Shown here in pieces: positions 1 through 9,100 of a stretch of 64,000 bases of DNA; position 1 is the stretch's first letter, and each line of letters opens with the position of its first letter. The stretch covers positions 2,170,001-2,234,000 of the forward strand of contig NZ_CP124681.1 in assembly GCF_029961765.1 (NCBI RefSeq), given 5' to 3'. The notes under the pieces are model-generated. The model made no database searches, had not been told where the DNA came from, and was given only the letters and a program-made list of their open reading frames with translations. The position numbers and the translations under genes were made by a program. This DNA is from Nocardioides sp. QY071 (GTDB lineage Bacteria > Actinomycetota > Actinomycetes > Propionibacteriales > Nocardioidaceae).

Positions 1-1255
1 AGGCCGAGCTGGCGGGTGCGGTAGGGGAGGTGGGTCTTGGCCCGGTGGTGTCGGCGGGTGAGTGGGGCGTCGTTGAGGTCGCCGGTCTGGCCGGGGGGTC
101 CGTTCTTGTCGTACGGCGTGACGTGGTCGTGGTCCAGGCGGCGGGTGCGGGAGGCGGAGTGGGGGAAGACGTCGCCGCCGGTGCGGAGCTGGGTGCGCTC
201 CTTGCAGGCCGTGGGGTGCTCGTAGGCGTCGACGGCGGTGCCGGAGTTGAGGTCGATGACGGGGTGCAGGTCGATGGAGCGGTGGCGTACCAGGGCGGCG
301 ACCTGCTCGAGGAGCATCGGGCCCAGGTCCTCCACGCGGGCGACACCGGTGGCGAGACCGGTGAGGACGGCGGCGTCGATATGGACGTAGACGGTGGCCT
401 TGCGCGGTGCTCGAGTGGTCGTCGGCGCGGGAGGTGTCTCGGGCTCCCGGAGCCCCTCGAGGAAACGGACGGCGGCATGGGGGTCGGCGAGCAGCTCGAC
501 CGCGCGGGCACGGAACTGGTCCATGGTCGCGACGTCGTCCTCGTCGTCGGGGACGTGGTGGTCGGCCAGGGCCTGCGCGAGCTCCTCGACGCTCGTGGTG
601 AACTCGAGGGCGCCCGCGTTGGGGAGCCTGAGGGTGATCGGCTGGACGCCTGCCTGGCCGTCGATCTCGGCGACCGCGTCGCCGGCGCGGCGACGGCGGG
701 CGAACACGCCGATGCGGGCCTCCTCGGCGGCGATCCGTTCGCGGTGGGCCTGCGGGTCGGCCTCGATGATGCGCGCCTCGGCGAGCTCGACCAGCTTGCC
801 CGGCGTCAGGTCGCAGGCCGCGGCAACGGAGATGTCGACGATCTCGACCGCGGTACGGGTGAGGTTGCGCGAGAGGTCGGCGATCCTGCGGGCGACCCAC
901 ACCTCGACGTCGAGGCGCTGGACCCGCTCCCACAGGCGGGGGAGGCGGTGGCGCAGGTCGAGTGCCGCGGCTGCGCGGTGGGAGGTGGCGATCCACCCGG
1001 CGTTGCTGGCGACGGCGAACTCGGCCATGCACAGCTCAGAGGTCTGCGGCGTGCCCTCGCCGCCCAGACGCACGAGGCGGTCGCCGCCCAACCGCACTGG
1101 TACGGCGCCCGGTTGGGACTGCGGGTCGAGCGAGTGCAGGTCGCACCAGGCCAGGAGCCGCAGCAGCGCGTCGACCTCCAACTGCCTCCTGTGCCGCACG
1201 CCGGCCTCCTCGGCAGCGAGCAGCTCCGCTGCGCTGAGGTCCCGGACGCTTGTCA
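1..1255 (-). pseudogene. DUF222/HNH endonuclease-domain gene, start codon removed by IS30 insertion; other end outside the window
   Basis: Reading the minus strand gives a DUF222 (13E12 repeat family) protein beginning TSVRDLSAAELLAAEEAG, continuing through WCDLHSLDPQ and VPVRLGGDRLV, and ending in an HNH nuclease region (LDHDHVTPYD ... NDAPLTRRHHRAKTH) near the window edge. The frame is the same at both ends and I met no stop in the segments I traced. The ORF opens directly at the IS30 junction. Joining the two IS flanks and keeping one TCA copy restores ATG-ACA-AGC in frame, so the element landed in the start codon. Function of DUF222-HNH proteins is poorly defined; in mycobacteria several 13E12 genes belong to the LexA regulon, which fits the SOS box at 2386. 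Probably silent now unless an internal start is used. The C-terminus lies before position 1. Confidence 0.85.
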
Positions 1256-1280
1256 GGCGGTTTCAATCGGCTGTTGCAAC
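1256..1280 (+). repeat. IS30 left terminal inverted repeat
   Basis: Starts GGCGGTTTCAATCGGCTG and pairs with the right end at 2344-2368; mismatches only at repeat positions 6, 7, 12 and 14. Confidence 0.88.
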
Positions 1281-1308
1281 TCCATGCGGGAAAGTGGAGG
1301 TTGCGCGG

Positions 1309-2361
1309 ATGGCAGGAAAGCGTTTGACCGCTGAGAAGCGGTCGGTGATCGAGCGGGGTTATCGAGTTGGTCTGCCGCAGCGGACGATCGCAGCGTTGGT
1401 GGGGGTACATCCCTCGACGATCTCGCGTGAGCTGCGTCGACACCGGGCTACCGGGTACGGGTCAAGGTCGGTGCGAGGCCGGATCGCGCGCGGCGGCGGC
1501 AAGGGCTACCGGAATCGATATGACGCAGCCTCGGCCCAGGAGTTCGCCGATCGGCGGGCACGTCGGCGGTGCCGGCGCCGGCTTGACCATGGCCCGTTGC
1601 GGGAGAAGGTCTGGGAACTGCTGCGGGCCGACTGGTCCCCGCAGCAGATCGCGGCGATGCTGCCGGTGATGTTCCCCGATGACGAGGCGATGCGGGTGTC
1701 CCACGAGACGATCTACCAGGCGCTGTTCGTTCAGACCAAGGGCCAGCTCAAGCGGGAGCTCACACAGCACCTGCGTTCGAAGCGGATGCAACGAAAGCCG
1801 CAGGCCAGTGCCGCAAAACGCAGCAGCATCCGACTCAGTGATGATGTGCTGATCAGCGCACGTCCCGCCGAGGTAGAAGACCGCGCTGTACCTGGGCACT
1901 GGGAGGGTGACCTGCTGATGGGCGCCAAGGGCAAGGGGTCGATCATCACATTGGTGGAGCGCTCGAGCCGGTACGTGCTGCTGGCCCCGATCCCCGGCCG
2001 GCACACCGCCGAGACGACCCGGATGACGCTGGCACAGTTGATCGCCACGCTGCCCACCGACCTGGTGAAGTCGATCACCTGGGATCGCGGCACCGAGATG
2101 GCCGAACACGCCAGGTTCAAGGTCGAGACCGGTGTGAGCGTCTACTTCTGCGATCCCTACTCGCCTTGGCAGCGCGGCAGCAACGAGAACACCAACGGCC
2201 TGCTCCGCCAGTACTGGCCCAAGAGCTCTGACCTGACTGGAGTCACTCAGACCGAGTGCGACGACGTGGCGCTGCGGCTCAACACCCGGCCCCGCATGAC
2301 GCTCAACTGGCAAACTCCCGGACAGGTGCTCAACGAGGCACTCGTTGCAACAGCGGGTTGA
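1309..2361 (+). CDS. IS30 family transposase
   Basis: 350-aa DDE transposase for cut-and-paste or circle-mediated movement of the surrounding element. The N-terminus (about residues 5-45) is an HTH of the IS30 type (RLTAEKRSVIERG, STISRELRRH). The catalytic core follows: GHWEGDLLMGAKGKGS with the first Asp, ITWDRGTEM with the second, and PWQRGSNENTNGLLRQ with the Glu, in the IS30 arrangement. I chose ATG 1309 because it directly precedes the conserved N-terminus. The frame stays open upstream to 394, but that part lies in the antisense of the DUF222 gene and is not coding. The length is normal for the family and I see no frameshift. Confidence 0.93.
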   Translation: MAGKRLTAEKRSVIERGYRVGLPQRTIAALVGVHPSTISRELRRHRATGYGSRSVRGRIARGGGKGYRNRYDAASAQEFADRRARRRCRRRLDHGPLREKVWELLRADWSPQQIAAMLPVMFPDDEAMRVSHETIYQALFVQTKGQLKRELTQHLRSKRMQRKPQASAAKRSSIRLSDDVLISARPAEVEDRAVPGHWEGDLLMGAKGKGSIITLVERSSRYVLLAPIPGRHTAETTRMTLAQLIATLPTDLVKSITWDRGTEMAEHARFKVETGVSVYFCDPYSPWQRGSNENTNGLLRQYWPKSSDLTGVTQTECDDVALRLNTRPRMTLNWQTPGQVLNEALVATAG

Positions 2362-2368
2362 GTCCGCC
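2344..2368 (-). repeat. IS30 right terminal inverted repeat
   Basis: On the minus strand it starts GGCGGACTCAACCCGCTG. The transposase stop codon (2359-2361) lies within it. The flanking TCA at 2369-2371 matches the TCA at 1253-1255. Confidence 0.88.
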
Positions 2369-2385
2369 TCATACCCGTATGGTAT

Positions 2386-2401
2386 TCGAACAGCGGTTCG
2401 A
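2386..2401 (-). promoter_or_regulatory. LexA (SOS) box of the displaced DUF222 gene
   Basis: Perfect palindrome TCGAACAGCGGTTCGA, matching the actinobacterial LexA consensus TCGAAC-N4-GTTCGA. It sits 14-29 bp upstream of the minus-strand ATG at 2372-2370, the pre-insertion start of the DUF222 gene. After the IS30 insertion it drives at most antisense transcription into the element. That the LexA box belongs to the DUF222 gene is inferred from position and from the known SOS control of 13E12 genes. Confidence 0.8.
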
Positions 2402-2403
2402 GT

Positions 2404-3390
2404 TCAAGCGAGCCGGCGAGACAGTGGAGAACTCAGCTTCTCCCGCCCGTGCGGGGCGCGCCAGGGAGCCTCGTCCGGCCCCTTCGGCACGATCCCGGTC
2501 GGGTTGATGTCCTCGTGCACGACGTAGTAGTGCTGCTTGATCTGGTCGAAGTCGATCGTCTCGCCGAAGCCGGGCGTCTGGAACAGGTCGCGTGCGTAGG
2601 CCCACAGCACCGGCATCTCGCTCAGCTTGTTGCGGTTGCACTTGAAGTGGCCGTGGTAGACCGCGTCGAACCGCGCCAGTGTCGTGAACAGCCGCACGTC
2701 GGCCTCGGTGATCGCCTCGCCCATCAGGTAGCGCCGGTCGGTCAGCCGGTCCTCCAGCCAGTCCATCGCGGTCCAGAGGCGGTCGTACGCCGCGTCGTAC
2801 GCCTCCTGGGTCCCGGCGAAGCCGCACCGGTACACGCCGTTGTTGACCTCGGTGAAGACCCGCTCCATGACCTGGTCCATCTCCTCGCGGCACTCCTCGG
2901 GCCACAGGTCGGGCGCGTCGGGCCGGTGGTGGTCGCGCCACTCGAAGAAGAGGTCGTGGGTGATCGCCGGGAAGTCGTTGGTCACCAGCGACCTCGTCGG
3001 TACGTCGACCATCGCCGGGACGGTGACGCCCCGGTCGTACGACGGGTCCCGCGCCAGGTAGGCCTGCTCGAGGCGCTCGTAGCGCAGCACCGGGTCGACG
3101 CCACCGGGGTCGAGGTCGAAGCGCCAGCTGCGCCGGTCGTGGGTCGGTCCGGCCAGGCCGAGCGAGATGACGTCCTCGAGGCCGAGCAGGATCCGCACGA
3201 TGATCGACCGGTTGGCCCAGGGGCAGGCGCGGGCGGCGACCAGGCGGTAGCGCCCGGGCTCGACGGGCCAGGTCGGTACGTCGAGGCTGGCGACGTGGGG
3301 GTCCTGGCTGTGGCCCTCGTCGCGGGTGATGCGGTCCGGGACGTACCTCGTGTCCCGTTCGAAGGCCTTGCCCTTCGCCGCGTAGGCCAC
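2404..3390 (-). CDS. Glutathionyl-hydroquinone reductase (Xi-class glutathione S-transferase family)
   Basis: 328 aa, the usual length for the ECM4/YqjG/PcpF family, which reduces thiol conjugates of hydroquinones. The thioredoxin-like N-terminal half carries the active-site motif ACPWANR with the reactive Cys at residue 56. The all-alpha C-terminal half has NNGVYRCGFAGTQEAYDAA, YLMGEAITEADVRLFTTL and the C-terminal INPTGIVPKGP, all hallmarks of the family. In an actinobacterium the natural thiol may be mycothiol instead of glutathione (inference). It starts with GTG only 7 bp after the stop of the small gene at 3398-3727, so the two probably form an operon. The 3' end now abuts the IS30 insertion region but is intact. 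Confidence 0.88.
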   Translation of the reverse strand: MAYAAKGKAFERDTRYVPDRITRDEGHSQDPHVASLDVPTWPVEPGRYRLVAARACPWANRSIIVRILLGLEDVISLGLAGPTHDRRSWRFDLDPGGVDPVLRYERLEQAYLARDPSYDRGVTVPAMVDVPTRSLVTNDFPAITHDLFFEWRDHHRPDAPDLWPEECREEMDQVMERVFTEVNNGVYRCGFAGTQEAYDAAYDRLWTAMDWLEDRLTDRRYLMGEAITEADVRLFTTLARFDAVYHGHFKCNRNKLSEMPVLWAYARDLFQTPGFGETIDFDQIKQHYYVVHEDINPTGIVPKGPDEAPWRAPHGREKLSSPLSRRLA

Positions 3391-3397
3391 GCCCGGC

Positions 3398-3727
3398 TCA
3401 GTCCTTCTTCACCGCGTCGGCGATGTCGGCAGGAGTGGCGTCGACGTGGCCGGGGTCGGCCTGCGCGTCGATGCCCGTGACGGGCGGCGGGGCAGGCGTC
3501 TTGCGGGGACGGGGCTTCGCCACGGGCGCCGGGTCGAGGCCGAGCTCCTCGGTGACGTTGACGGGCTCGTCGGGGGAGATGGTCGGCGTCCGCTCGTCGT
3601 CCCCGCCGAGCACCTGCCGAGCGGCCGTCCGGGCCATCCCTACGACTGTTCCGGCAACCGCTGCAGGTGCCTTCGCGGCGGCGCCGGCGATGTGCTTGAT
3701 CGTGCCGATCGGGGCGAGGTGGATCAC
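3398..3727 (-). CDS. Small protein of unknown function, proline-rich tail
   Basis: 109 aa. I do not recognise the family. The start is GTG 3727, preceded by GGAGGAGC about 7 bases upstream. The N-terminal half (IHLAPIGTIKH, then AGAAAKAPAAVAGTVVGMA) is Ala/Val-rich and may be a short amphipathic or membrane-associating helix. The second half is acidic and then proline-rich (ending PADIADAVKKD) and looks disordered. It lies immediately upstream of the hydroquinone reductase (7-bp gap) and is divergent from jetA. The open frame extends far upstream on the minus strand, but that is the antisense of jetA. Confidence 0.6.
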   Translation of the reverse strand: MIHLAPIGTIKHIAGAAAKAPAAVAGTVVGMARTAARQVLGGDDERTPTISPDEPVNVTEELGLDPAPVAKPRPRKTPAPPPVTGIDAQADPGHVDATPADIADAVKKD

Positions 3728-3787
3728 GGGGAGCTCCTCCGCTGGTCGGGTTGCGAGACGTCCGGGCGGTACCCGTCGGCGAGACCG

Positions 3788-3804
3788 CCACTCGTGTCGA
3801 GTGG
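3788..3804. promoter_or_regulatory. Perfect palindrome in the divergent promoter region before jetA
   Basis: CCACTCG-TGT-CGAGTGG, a 7+7-bp inverted repeat in the 177-bp gap between the divergent small gene (start 3727) and jetA (start 3905). It could be an operator or a short hairpin; there is no T-run to make it a terminator. No partner regulator is apparent. Confidence 0.35.
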
Positions 3805-3904
3805 TTAGCGGTGAGCCTGCCTGAAGCGCCGTCGTACCCCTGTGTGATGCTTTTCGTTCGCATCTAGCAGGCCACGCCACGACGACGGACACCGGGGGAC
3901 AGGG

Positions 3905-5401
3905 TTGAGCGACATCGCCGCCGAGCTGGCGCGCGTCAAGGGCGCCTTCGCGCAGCCGACGCTGACCCTGCTCCACCAGCGACAGGCGCCGGTCGTGATC
4001 ACGATCTTCCGGGCCGCGTTCGGCCGCAACAACAAGCCGATCCCGACCGCGCGGCTGCACACCCAGGTCGAGGAGCACCTCGCCGAGATCCGCGGCGCGG
4101 GTGACACGGACCTCCCGACGGGCAGCGGGCGCGACATCTGCCAGCGGTGGATGCGGGGGCAGTGGTTGGTGCGCTCGCTCGACGAGCAGGGCAACGAGGT
4201 CTACTCGCTGACGTCCCACGCGCAGCAGGCCCTGGAGCTGGTCAAGAACCTCGCGCGCGACCGGGCCACGCTGAGCGAGCACCGGATCGCGACCATCCTG
4301 AGCACCGTACGACGGTTCAACTCCGAGGCGAACCCGGACCGCAGCGCGCGGGTGACCCTGCTCAACGACGAGATCGCGCGGCTCAAGGTGGAGCGCGACC
4401 GGCTGGTCGACGGGGCCGAGATGGTGAGCGCGACCGAGGACTACATGCTCGAGGGGTTCACCGAGCTGCTGTCGCTGATCAGCGCGCTGCCGAGTGACTT
4501 CGCGCGGGTCGAGGAGCGCTTCGCGACCATCCGGACCGAGATCCTGGCGGCCTTCCGGGCCGAGGACCGTCCGGCGGGCGAGGTGATCGACGACTACCTC
4601 GCGCGCGCCGACGCCCTGATGACCGCGACCCAGGAGGGCCGGGCGTTCGAGGGAGCGTTCGCGCTGCTGCGCGACGACGGGCTGGTGACCCAGCTGCGCG
4701 AGGACCTCAACGCGCTGCTCGAGCACCCGCTGTCGCCGGGCATCCTCGGCGAGGCCGACCGGGCCGAGCTGCGGGGGACCGTCAAGCTGGTGCGCGACGG
4801 CCTCGACCGCGTGCTGGCCCAGCGCAGCCGGGTGACCGCGACGCTCAAGGAGTACATCGTCTCCCACGACGCGGCCCGCGACCGTGAGCTGGAGCAGACG
4901 CTGCGCCAGGTCGAGTCCGAGCTGATGACCTGGATGTCGACGACCGGGCCGCGGGCCACCCACGAGGTGTCCTTGCTGCCGAGCCGGGTCAGCGTCGACC
5001 ACCTGCGCGAGCGCTTCCACGACCCGGCCGACGACGTGCTGCCCGAGCCGATCACCGCGGCCGACCCGGCCGAGGCGCCGACCCTGTCGCTCGAGGAGCT
5101 GATGGCCCAGGGCGGCCCCCAGCTCGGCTCGCTGCGCCAGCGGCTGGACGACGCGCTGGGGGACCTGGTGCCCGCGGGCTCGCTCGGCGAGCTGTTCGAC
5201 GCGCTGGAGCCCTCGCTGCGCCGCCCGGTCGAGATCTTCGGCCTGCTCCACCTGGCCGCCGACCGGGAGTGGACGACCGAGGACGCGCTGGAGGAGTTCG
5301 CCGCCGTCCGCCCCGACGGGTCGCGGCGCACCTTCGCCGTACCCCGCACCCCGCTTCCCGACCCCGACCTCGAGAACACCCGAGAGGAGTCCCGCCGGTG
5401 A
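3905..5401 (+). CDS. jetA: JetA / MksF-like condensin kleisin subunit (DUF3375)
   Basis: 498-aa DUF3375 protein, the kleisin-like subunit of Wadjet (JetABCD, also MksBEFG or EptABCD). These SMC complexes recognise and restrict plasmid DNA. The N-terminus has winged-helix character (LTLLHQRQAPVVITIFRAAFG, RLHTQVEEHLAEI). The middle is a long helical region (about residues 140-420) and the C-terminus has another winged-helix-like segment ending before the acidic tail. The start is TTG 3905 with GGGGGACAGGG just upstream; no ATG or GTG fits the domain start better. It overlaps jetB by GTGA, so the genes are translationally coupled. The family call rests on sequence character plus the jetB-jetC context. 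Confidence 0.8.
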   Translation: MSDIAAELARVKGAFAQPTLTLLHQRQAPVVITIFRAAFGRNNKPIPTARLHTQVEEHLAEIRGAGDTDLPTGSGRDICQRWMRGQWLVRSLDEQGNEVYSLTSHAQQALELVKNLARDRATLSEHRIATILSTVRRFNSEANPDRSARVTLLNDEIARLKVERDRLVDGAEMVSATEDYMLEGFTELLSLISALPSDFARVEERFATIRTEILAAFRAEDRPAGEVIDDYLARADALMTATQEGRAFEGAFALLRDDGLVTQLREDLNALLEHPLSPGILGEADRAELRGTVKLVRDGLDRVLAQRSRVTATLKEYIVSHDAARDRELEQTLRQVESELMTWMSTTGPRATHEVSLLPSRVSVDHLRERFHDPADDVLPEPITAADPAEAPTLSLEELMAQGGPQLGSLRQRLDDALGDLVPAGSLGELFDALEPSLRRPVEIFGLLHLAADREWTTEDALEEFAAVRPDGSRRTFAVPRTPLPDPDLENTREESRR

Positions 5402-6120
5402 GTGTCGAGCTGGACGAGCCGACCGCTGAGAGCGACGAGACCAACGACTTCGACGACCTCGACGAGGTCGCAGACGAGACCTCGGTCTCACTGTTCGAGG
5501 GCGACGAGGGCGGACTGGAGTACGCCCAGCGGCACGCGCTTGTCACCCTGCTCAAGCAGCGCTTCATCAGCGCCCGGACCCACCCGCGCGACTGGCAGGT
5601 GCTGGTCGAGAACGAGCGGGTGATCCGCTCGCGGCTCAACGACCTCTTCCTCGACCTCCAGGTCGACCCGACCCGCGAGGTCGCCTGGAAGCGGCAGGCC
5701 ACGTCCGAGACCGCCAGCCGGTTCCCGACCCTGCTCCACGACACCGCGTGGTCGCGCGAGGAGACCCTGGTGCTCGTCCACCTGCGCGACCGGCTGCGGG
5801 CCGGTCTGGCCAGCGGCGACGCCCGGGTCTACATCGACCGCGAGGACATCGTCGAGTACGTCGCCAGCTTCCGCCCCGGCCACGCCACCGACGAGGCCGG
5901 CGACGAGAAGCGGGCCCGCAACGCGGTCTCCAGCATCATCAAGGCGGGCCTGCTCATCGGGTCCGCGTCCGAGGACCGCTACGAGATCAGCGAGGCCGTC
6001 GAGCCGCTGCTCCCGCTCGAGCTGCTGCAGGAGCTGCTCGAGGCGCTCCAGCGGGCCAACGGCTCCGAGGTGGAGGCCGTGGCGCAGGACGACGACCTGT
6101 TCGAGGAGGAGGACGCCTGA
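5398..6120 (+). CDS. jetB: JetB / MksE-like condensin subunit (DUF4194)
   Basis: 240 aa. This is the KITE-like subunit that bridges the kleisin and the SMC heads. After a highly acidic N-terminal tail (about residues 1-40) comes the DUF4194 winged-helix core (HALVTLLKQRFISARTHPRDW, SRLNDLFLDLQVD). A second winged-helix segment (NAVSSIIKAGLLIGSASEDRYEIS) and an acidic C-terminus follow. GTG 5398 overlaps the jetA stop and the stop overlaps the jetC ATG (ATGA), showing one operon. Length and order match jetB in Wadjet loci. Confidence 0.8.
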   Translation: MSVELDEPTAESDETNDFDDLDEVADETSVSLFEGDEGGLEYAQRHALVTLLKQRFISARTHPRDWQVLVENERVIRSRLNDLFLDLQVDPTREVAWKRQATSETASRFPTLLHDTAWSREETLVLVHLRDRLRAGLASGDARVYIDREDIVEYVASFRPGHATDEAGDEKRARNAVSSIIKAGLLIGSASEDRYEISEAVEPLLPLELLQELLEALQRANGSEVEAVAQDDDLFEEEDA

Positions 6121-9100
6121 TGTCCGTCGACGAGATGGAGCAGGTCGAGGGCACCGACGGCCTCTTCGACAAGGAGGTCGTCGCGACGCCCGCCGACGAC
6201 ACCGTCCAGTGGCGCGCCGCGCTCCTGCAGCTGGTCAACTGGGGCGGCTTCGGCGGCCTGACCACGGTCCCGCTACGTGGCGACGCGACGATGATCTCCG
6301 GTGCCTCGGGTGTCGGCAAGAGCACCATCCTCGACGCCTACACGGCGCTGATGATGCCGTCCGACACCAAGTTCAACGGCGCCTCCAACGACGCCGTCGC
6401 GGGCCGGGCCCGCAGCGCCGGCCAGCGCAACCTGCTGTCCTACCTGCGCGGCGCCGTCGACGTCGTCGACAACCCGAAGACCGGGCGGCCCGAGGAGAAG
6501 CTGCTGCGCGGCAAGGGCTCCGACACCTGGGGCGCGGTCGCGATGACCTTCGTCAACGACCAGGGCGGTCGGTTCACCGCGGTGCGCACCTACTACGTCC
6601 CGCGCCGCGCCGCGCGCTCGGGCGAGGTGCAGATGCAGCTCGCCACCCACGAGGGCGCCCTGTCGCTGGAGACGCTGGAGGTCGCCGTACCCGAGCGCTT
6701 CCACGCCAACACCCTCAAGAAGCTGTTCCCCGGCATCCGCGTGCACCGCACGTACGCCGAGTTCGCGGCCGTGCTGCACGCGCGCCTCGGCATCGGAGCC
6801 AACGGCGACGGCTCCAAGGCGCTGCGCCTGCTGGCCCGGATCCAGGCCGGCAACCAGGTCCGCAGCGTCGACGAGCTCTACAAGGACATGGTCCTCGAAC
6901 GGCCCACGACGTACGCCGCCGCGGACCGTGCGATCGAGCACTTCGACGACCTCGACGCTTCCTACACCGCGATGCGCACCGAGGAGCAGAAGCTCGAGCT
7001 GCTCGAGCCGATCACCGACCTCCACGAGCGCCAGGTCGCCGCGACCAAGCGGCTCGCCGAGCTCGACTCGTACGGCGTCACGCTCTCCGGCGACACCCCG
7101 CTGCGGCTGTGGCTGCTGCGCACCCACCTGCGCCTGATCGAGGCCGCCGTCGCCGGCAACCGCGACTCGCGGCAGGGCACGGTCGAGGCGCTGACCGCCA
7201 CGCGCTCCGCCGAGACGACGCTCGCCGGCGACCTCGAGGCCGCGAAGGAGGCGCACCGCGCCGCCGGCGGCGGCGACCTGCAGGCGCTGGCCGCCCAGGC
7301 CGAGCACGAGCGGGTGATCCGCCAGGAGCGCGGCAACCGGCTCGCCGAGCTCGAGGAGCGGGTCTACCCGCTGGTCGGGCTCACCGACGCCGACGCCCCC
7401 GACCTCGAGTCCGCCCTCGACTCGGCGACCGCGTTCGCCGAGCTGCAGCTGCTGGCCCGCAAGCGGCTCACCGCCGGCGAGGCCGAGCAGGCCACGCTGC
7501 GCGCCGAGCGCGACCGGGTCCGCGACGCGCTGGTGCCGCTGAAGAACGAGCAAGCGGTGCTCAAGCGCGAGCGGGCCTCGATGGAGAACCGCAACGGCCG
7601 GGTGCCGTCGTACCTCCACGACCTGCGGGCCGCCGTCGCCGACGCGAGCGGGCTGTCGGTCGAGGAGCTGCCCTTCGTCGCCGAGCTGATCGACCTCGCG
7701 CCCGAGGAGGCGCGCTGGCGTACGGCGATCGAGACCGTCCTCGGCGGCACGGCCCGGATGATGCTGGTCCCGATCGGCCGGCTGGCGGAGTTCTCCAGCG
7801 CCATCGACGGCCTACGGCTGCCCGGCAGGCTGACCTTCCAGGGCGTCGAGCTCGAACTGCCCGAGACCGGTCCCGCCGACCCCGAGCGGGTCGCCGGCAA
7901 GCTGCTGTTCAAGGACTCGCCGTTCTCCGGCTGGGTCCAGCAGCACGTCGAGGAGCCGTCGCGCAACGCGTTCTGCGTCGAGAGCGCCGCCGATCTCGAC
8001 GGTCCCGGGTTCCGGGTCACGGCCGCCGGCCAGACCCGCAACGGCGACCGCGGCACCCACGGGCGCAGCGACCACCGCAACATCATCGGCTTCTCCAACG
8101 AGGACGCGATCGCCGAGATCGACGCACAGCTCGAGGAGCTCGAGCGCAGGATGGAGCAGGTCGACGCCCAGCTCGCCGACCTCGACCGGCGCGGCCGGCT
8201 GCTGGAGCAGCAGCGCAAGGCGTACGACGCCATCGCCATGGTCCGCTTCGACGACGTCGACGTCGCGGGCAGCGACCGGCGCATCGCCGAGCTGGAGCAG
8301 CGCCGTACCGACATCCTCACCTCCGACGACCAGCTCAAGGTGCTCCAGGCGCAGATCGACGAGCTGGTCCACCGGCTCGACGACGCGCGCCAGGAGCGGT
8401 TCGCGCTCGAGCAGAAGCAGCGCGAGCTCAACTCCGGGCACAGCGAGCTCGTCGACTCCGAGGACCTGGTCAAGGACCGGCTCGAGGCGATGGAGAAGGG
8501 CGGCGCCGTCGAGCTGAGCGAGGAGCAGGAGGCCGCGCTGGCCGCCGACTTCGCCGCGGCCGCCGCCCCGGCCGACCCCGAGGACCTCGACCGGTTCGCC
8601 GACAACTCCCACCGGCTGGGGGAGCGGCTGCGCACTGCCGTCGCCGACGCCGAGGCCGAGATGAGGCGCTGCGACGACGACCTGGCGCTGATCTTCAAGC
8701 ACTACAAGTTCCAGTGGGACTCGCCCAACCTCGGCGCGACCGCCGACTCGTACGCCGACTACGCCCGCATCCTCGACGAGATCCGCGGGACGGGCCTCGC
8801 CGAGCGCCGCGCGGAGTGGCGCCGCCGGCTCACCGAGTGGAGCGGCCAGGACCTGGTGCCGCTGCTCGGAGCCATGTCCTCCTCGGTCGAGGAGATCGAG
8901 GACCGGCTCGAGCCGATCAACGCGATCCTGCGCCGTCTCGAGTTCGGTGGTGCCTCCGGCGACCGGCTCCGGATCCGGCTGCGCCGCCTCGCGCCCGCCC
9001 ACGTGCAGGTCTTCCTCAAGGACCTGCGGGCCCTGTCGTCCGGGGTGAGCGGCGAGCTCGACGAGGCCGCTCTGGAGAAGAGGTTCACCGACCTCAGCCG

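Larger units (their letters stand above)
1256..2368 (+). mobile_element. Complete IS30-family insertion sequence, 1113 bp
   Basis: The element is bounded by imperfect 25-bp inverted repeats (1256-1280 and 2344-2368, 21 of 25 positions identical, sharing GCTGTTGCAAC and GGCGG). It is flanked by a 3-bp direct repeat TCA (1253-1255 and 2369-2371), the short duplication typical of IS30. One transposase gene fills it and its TGA stop lies inside the right repeat. Intact ends, intact gene and matching duplication suggest a recent insertion. Confidence 0.92.

Noticed and set aside
394..1308. Long upstream extension of the IS30 transposase frame
   Set aside because: It crosses the left terminal repeat and is antisense to the DUF222 gene; the transposase homology begins at ATG 1309.
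30..1334. 434-aa plus-strand ORF
   Set aside because: Low-complexity Gly/Val/Glu-rich product, complementary to the DUF222/HNH gene; no family character.
3398..5491. 697-aa minus-strand ORF
   Set aside because: Most of it is antisense of jetA; only the last 109 codons, after a good ribosome site, look like a gene.
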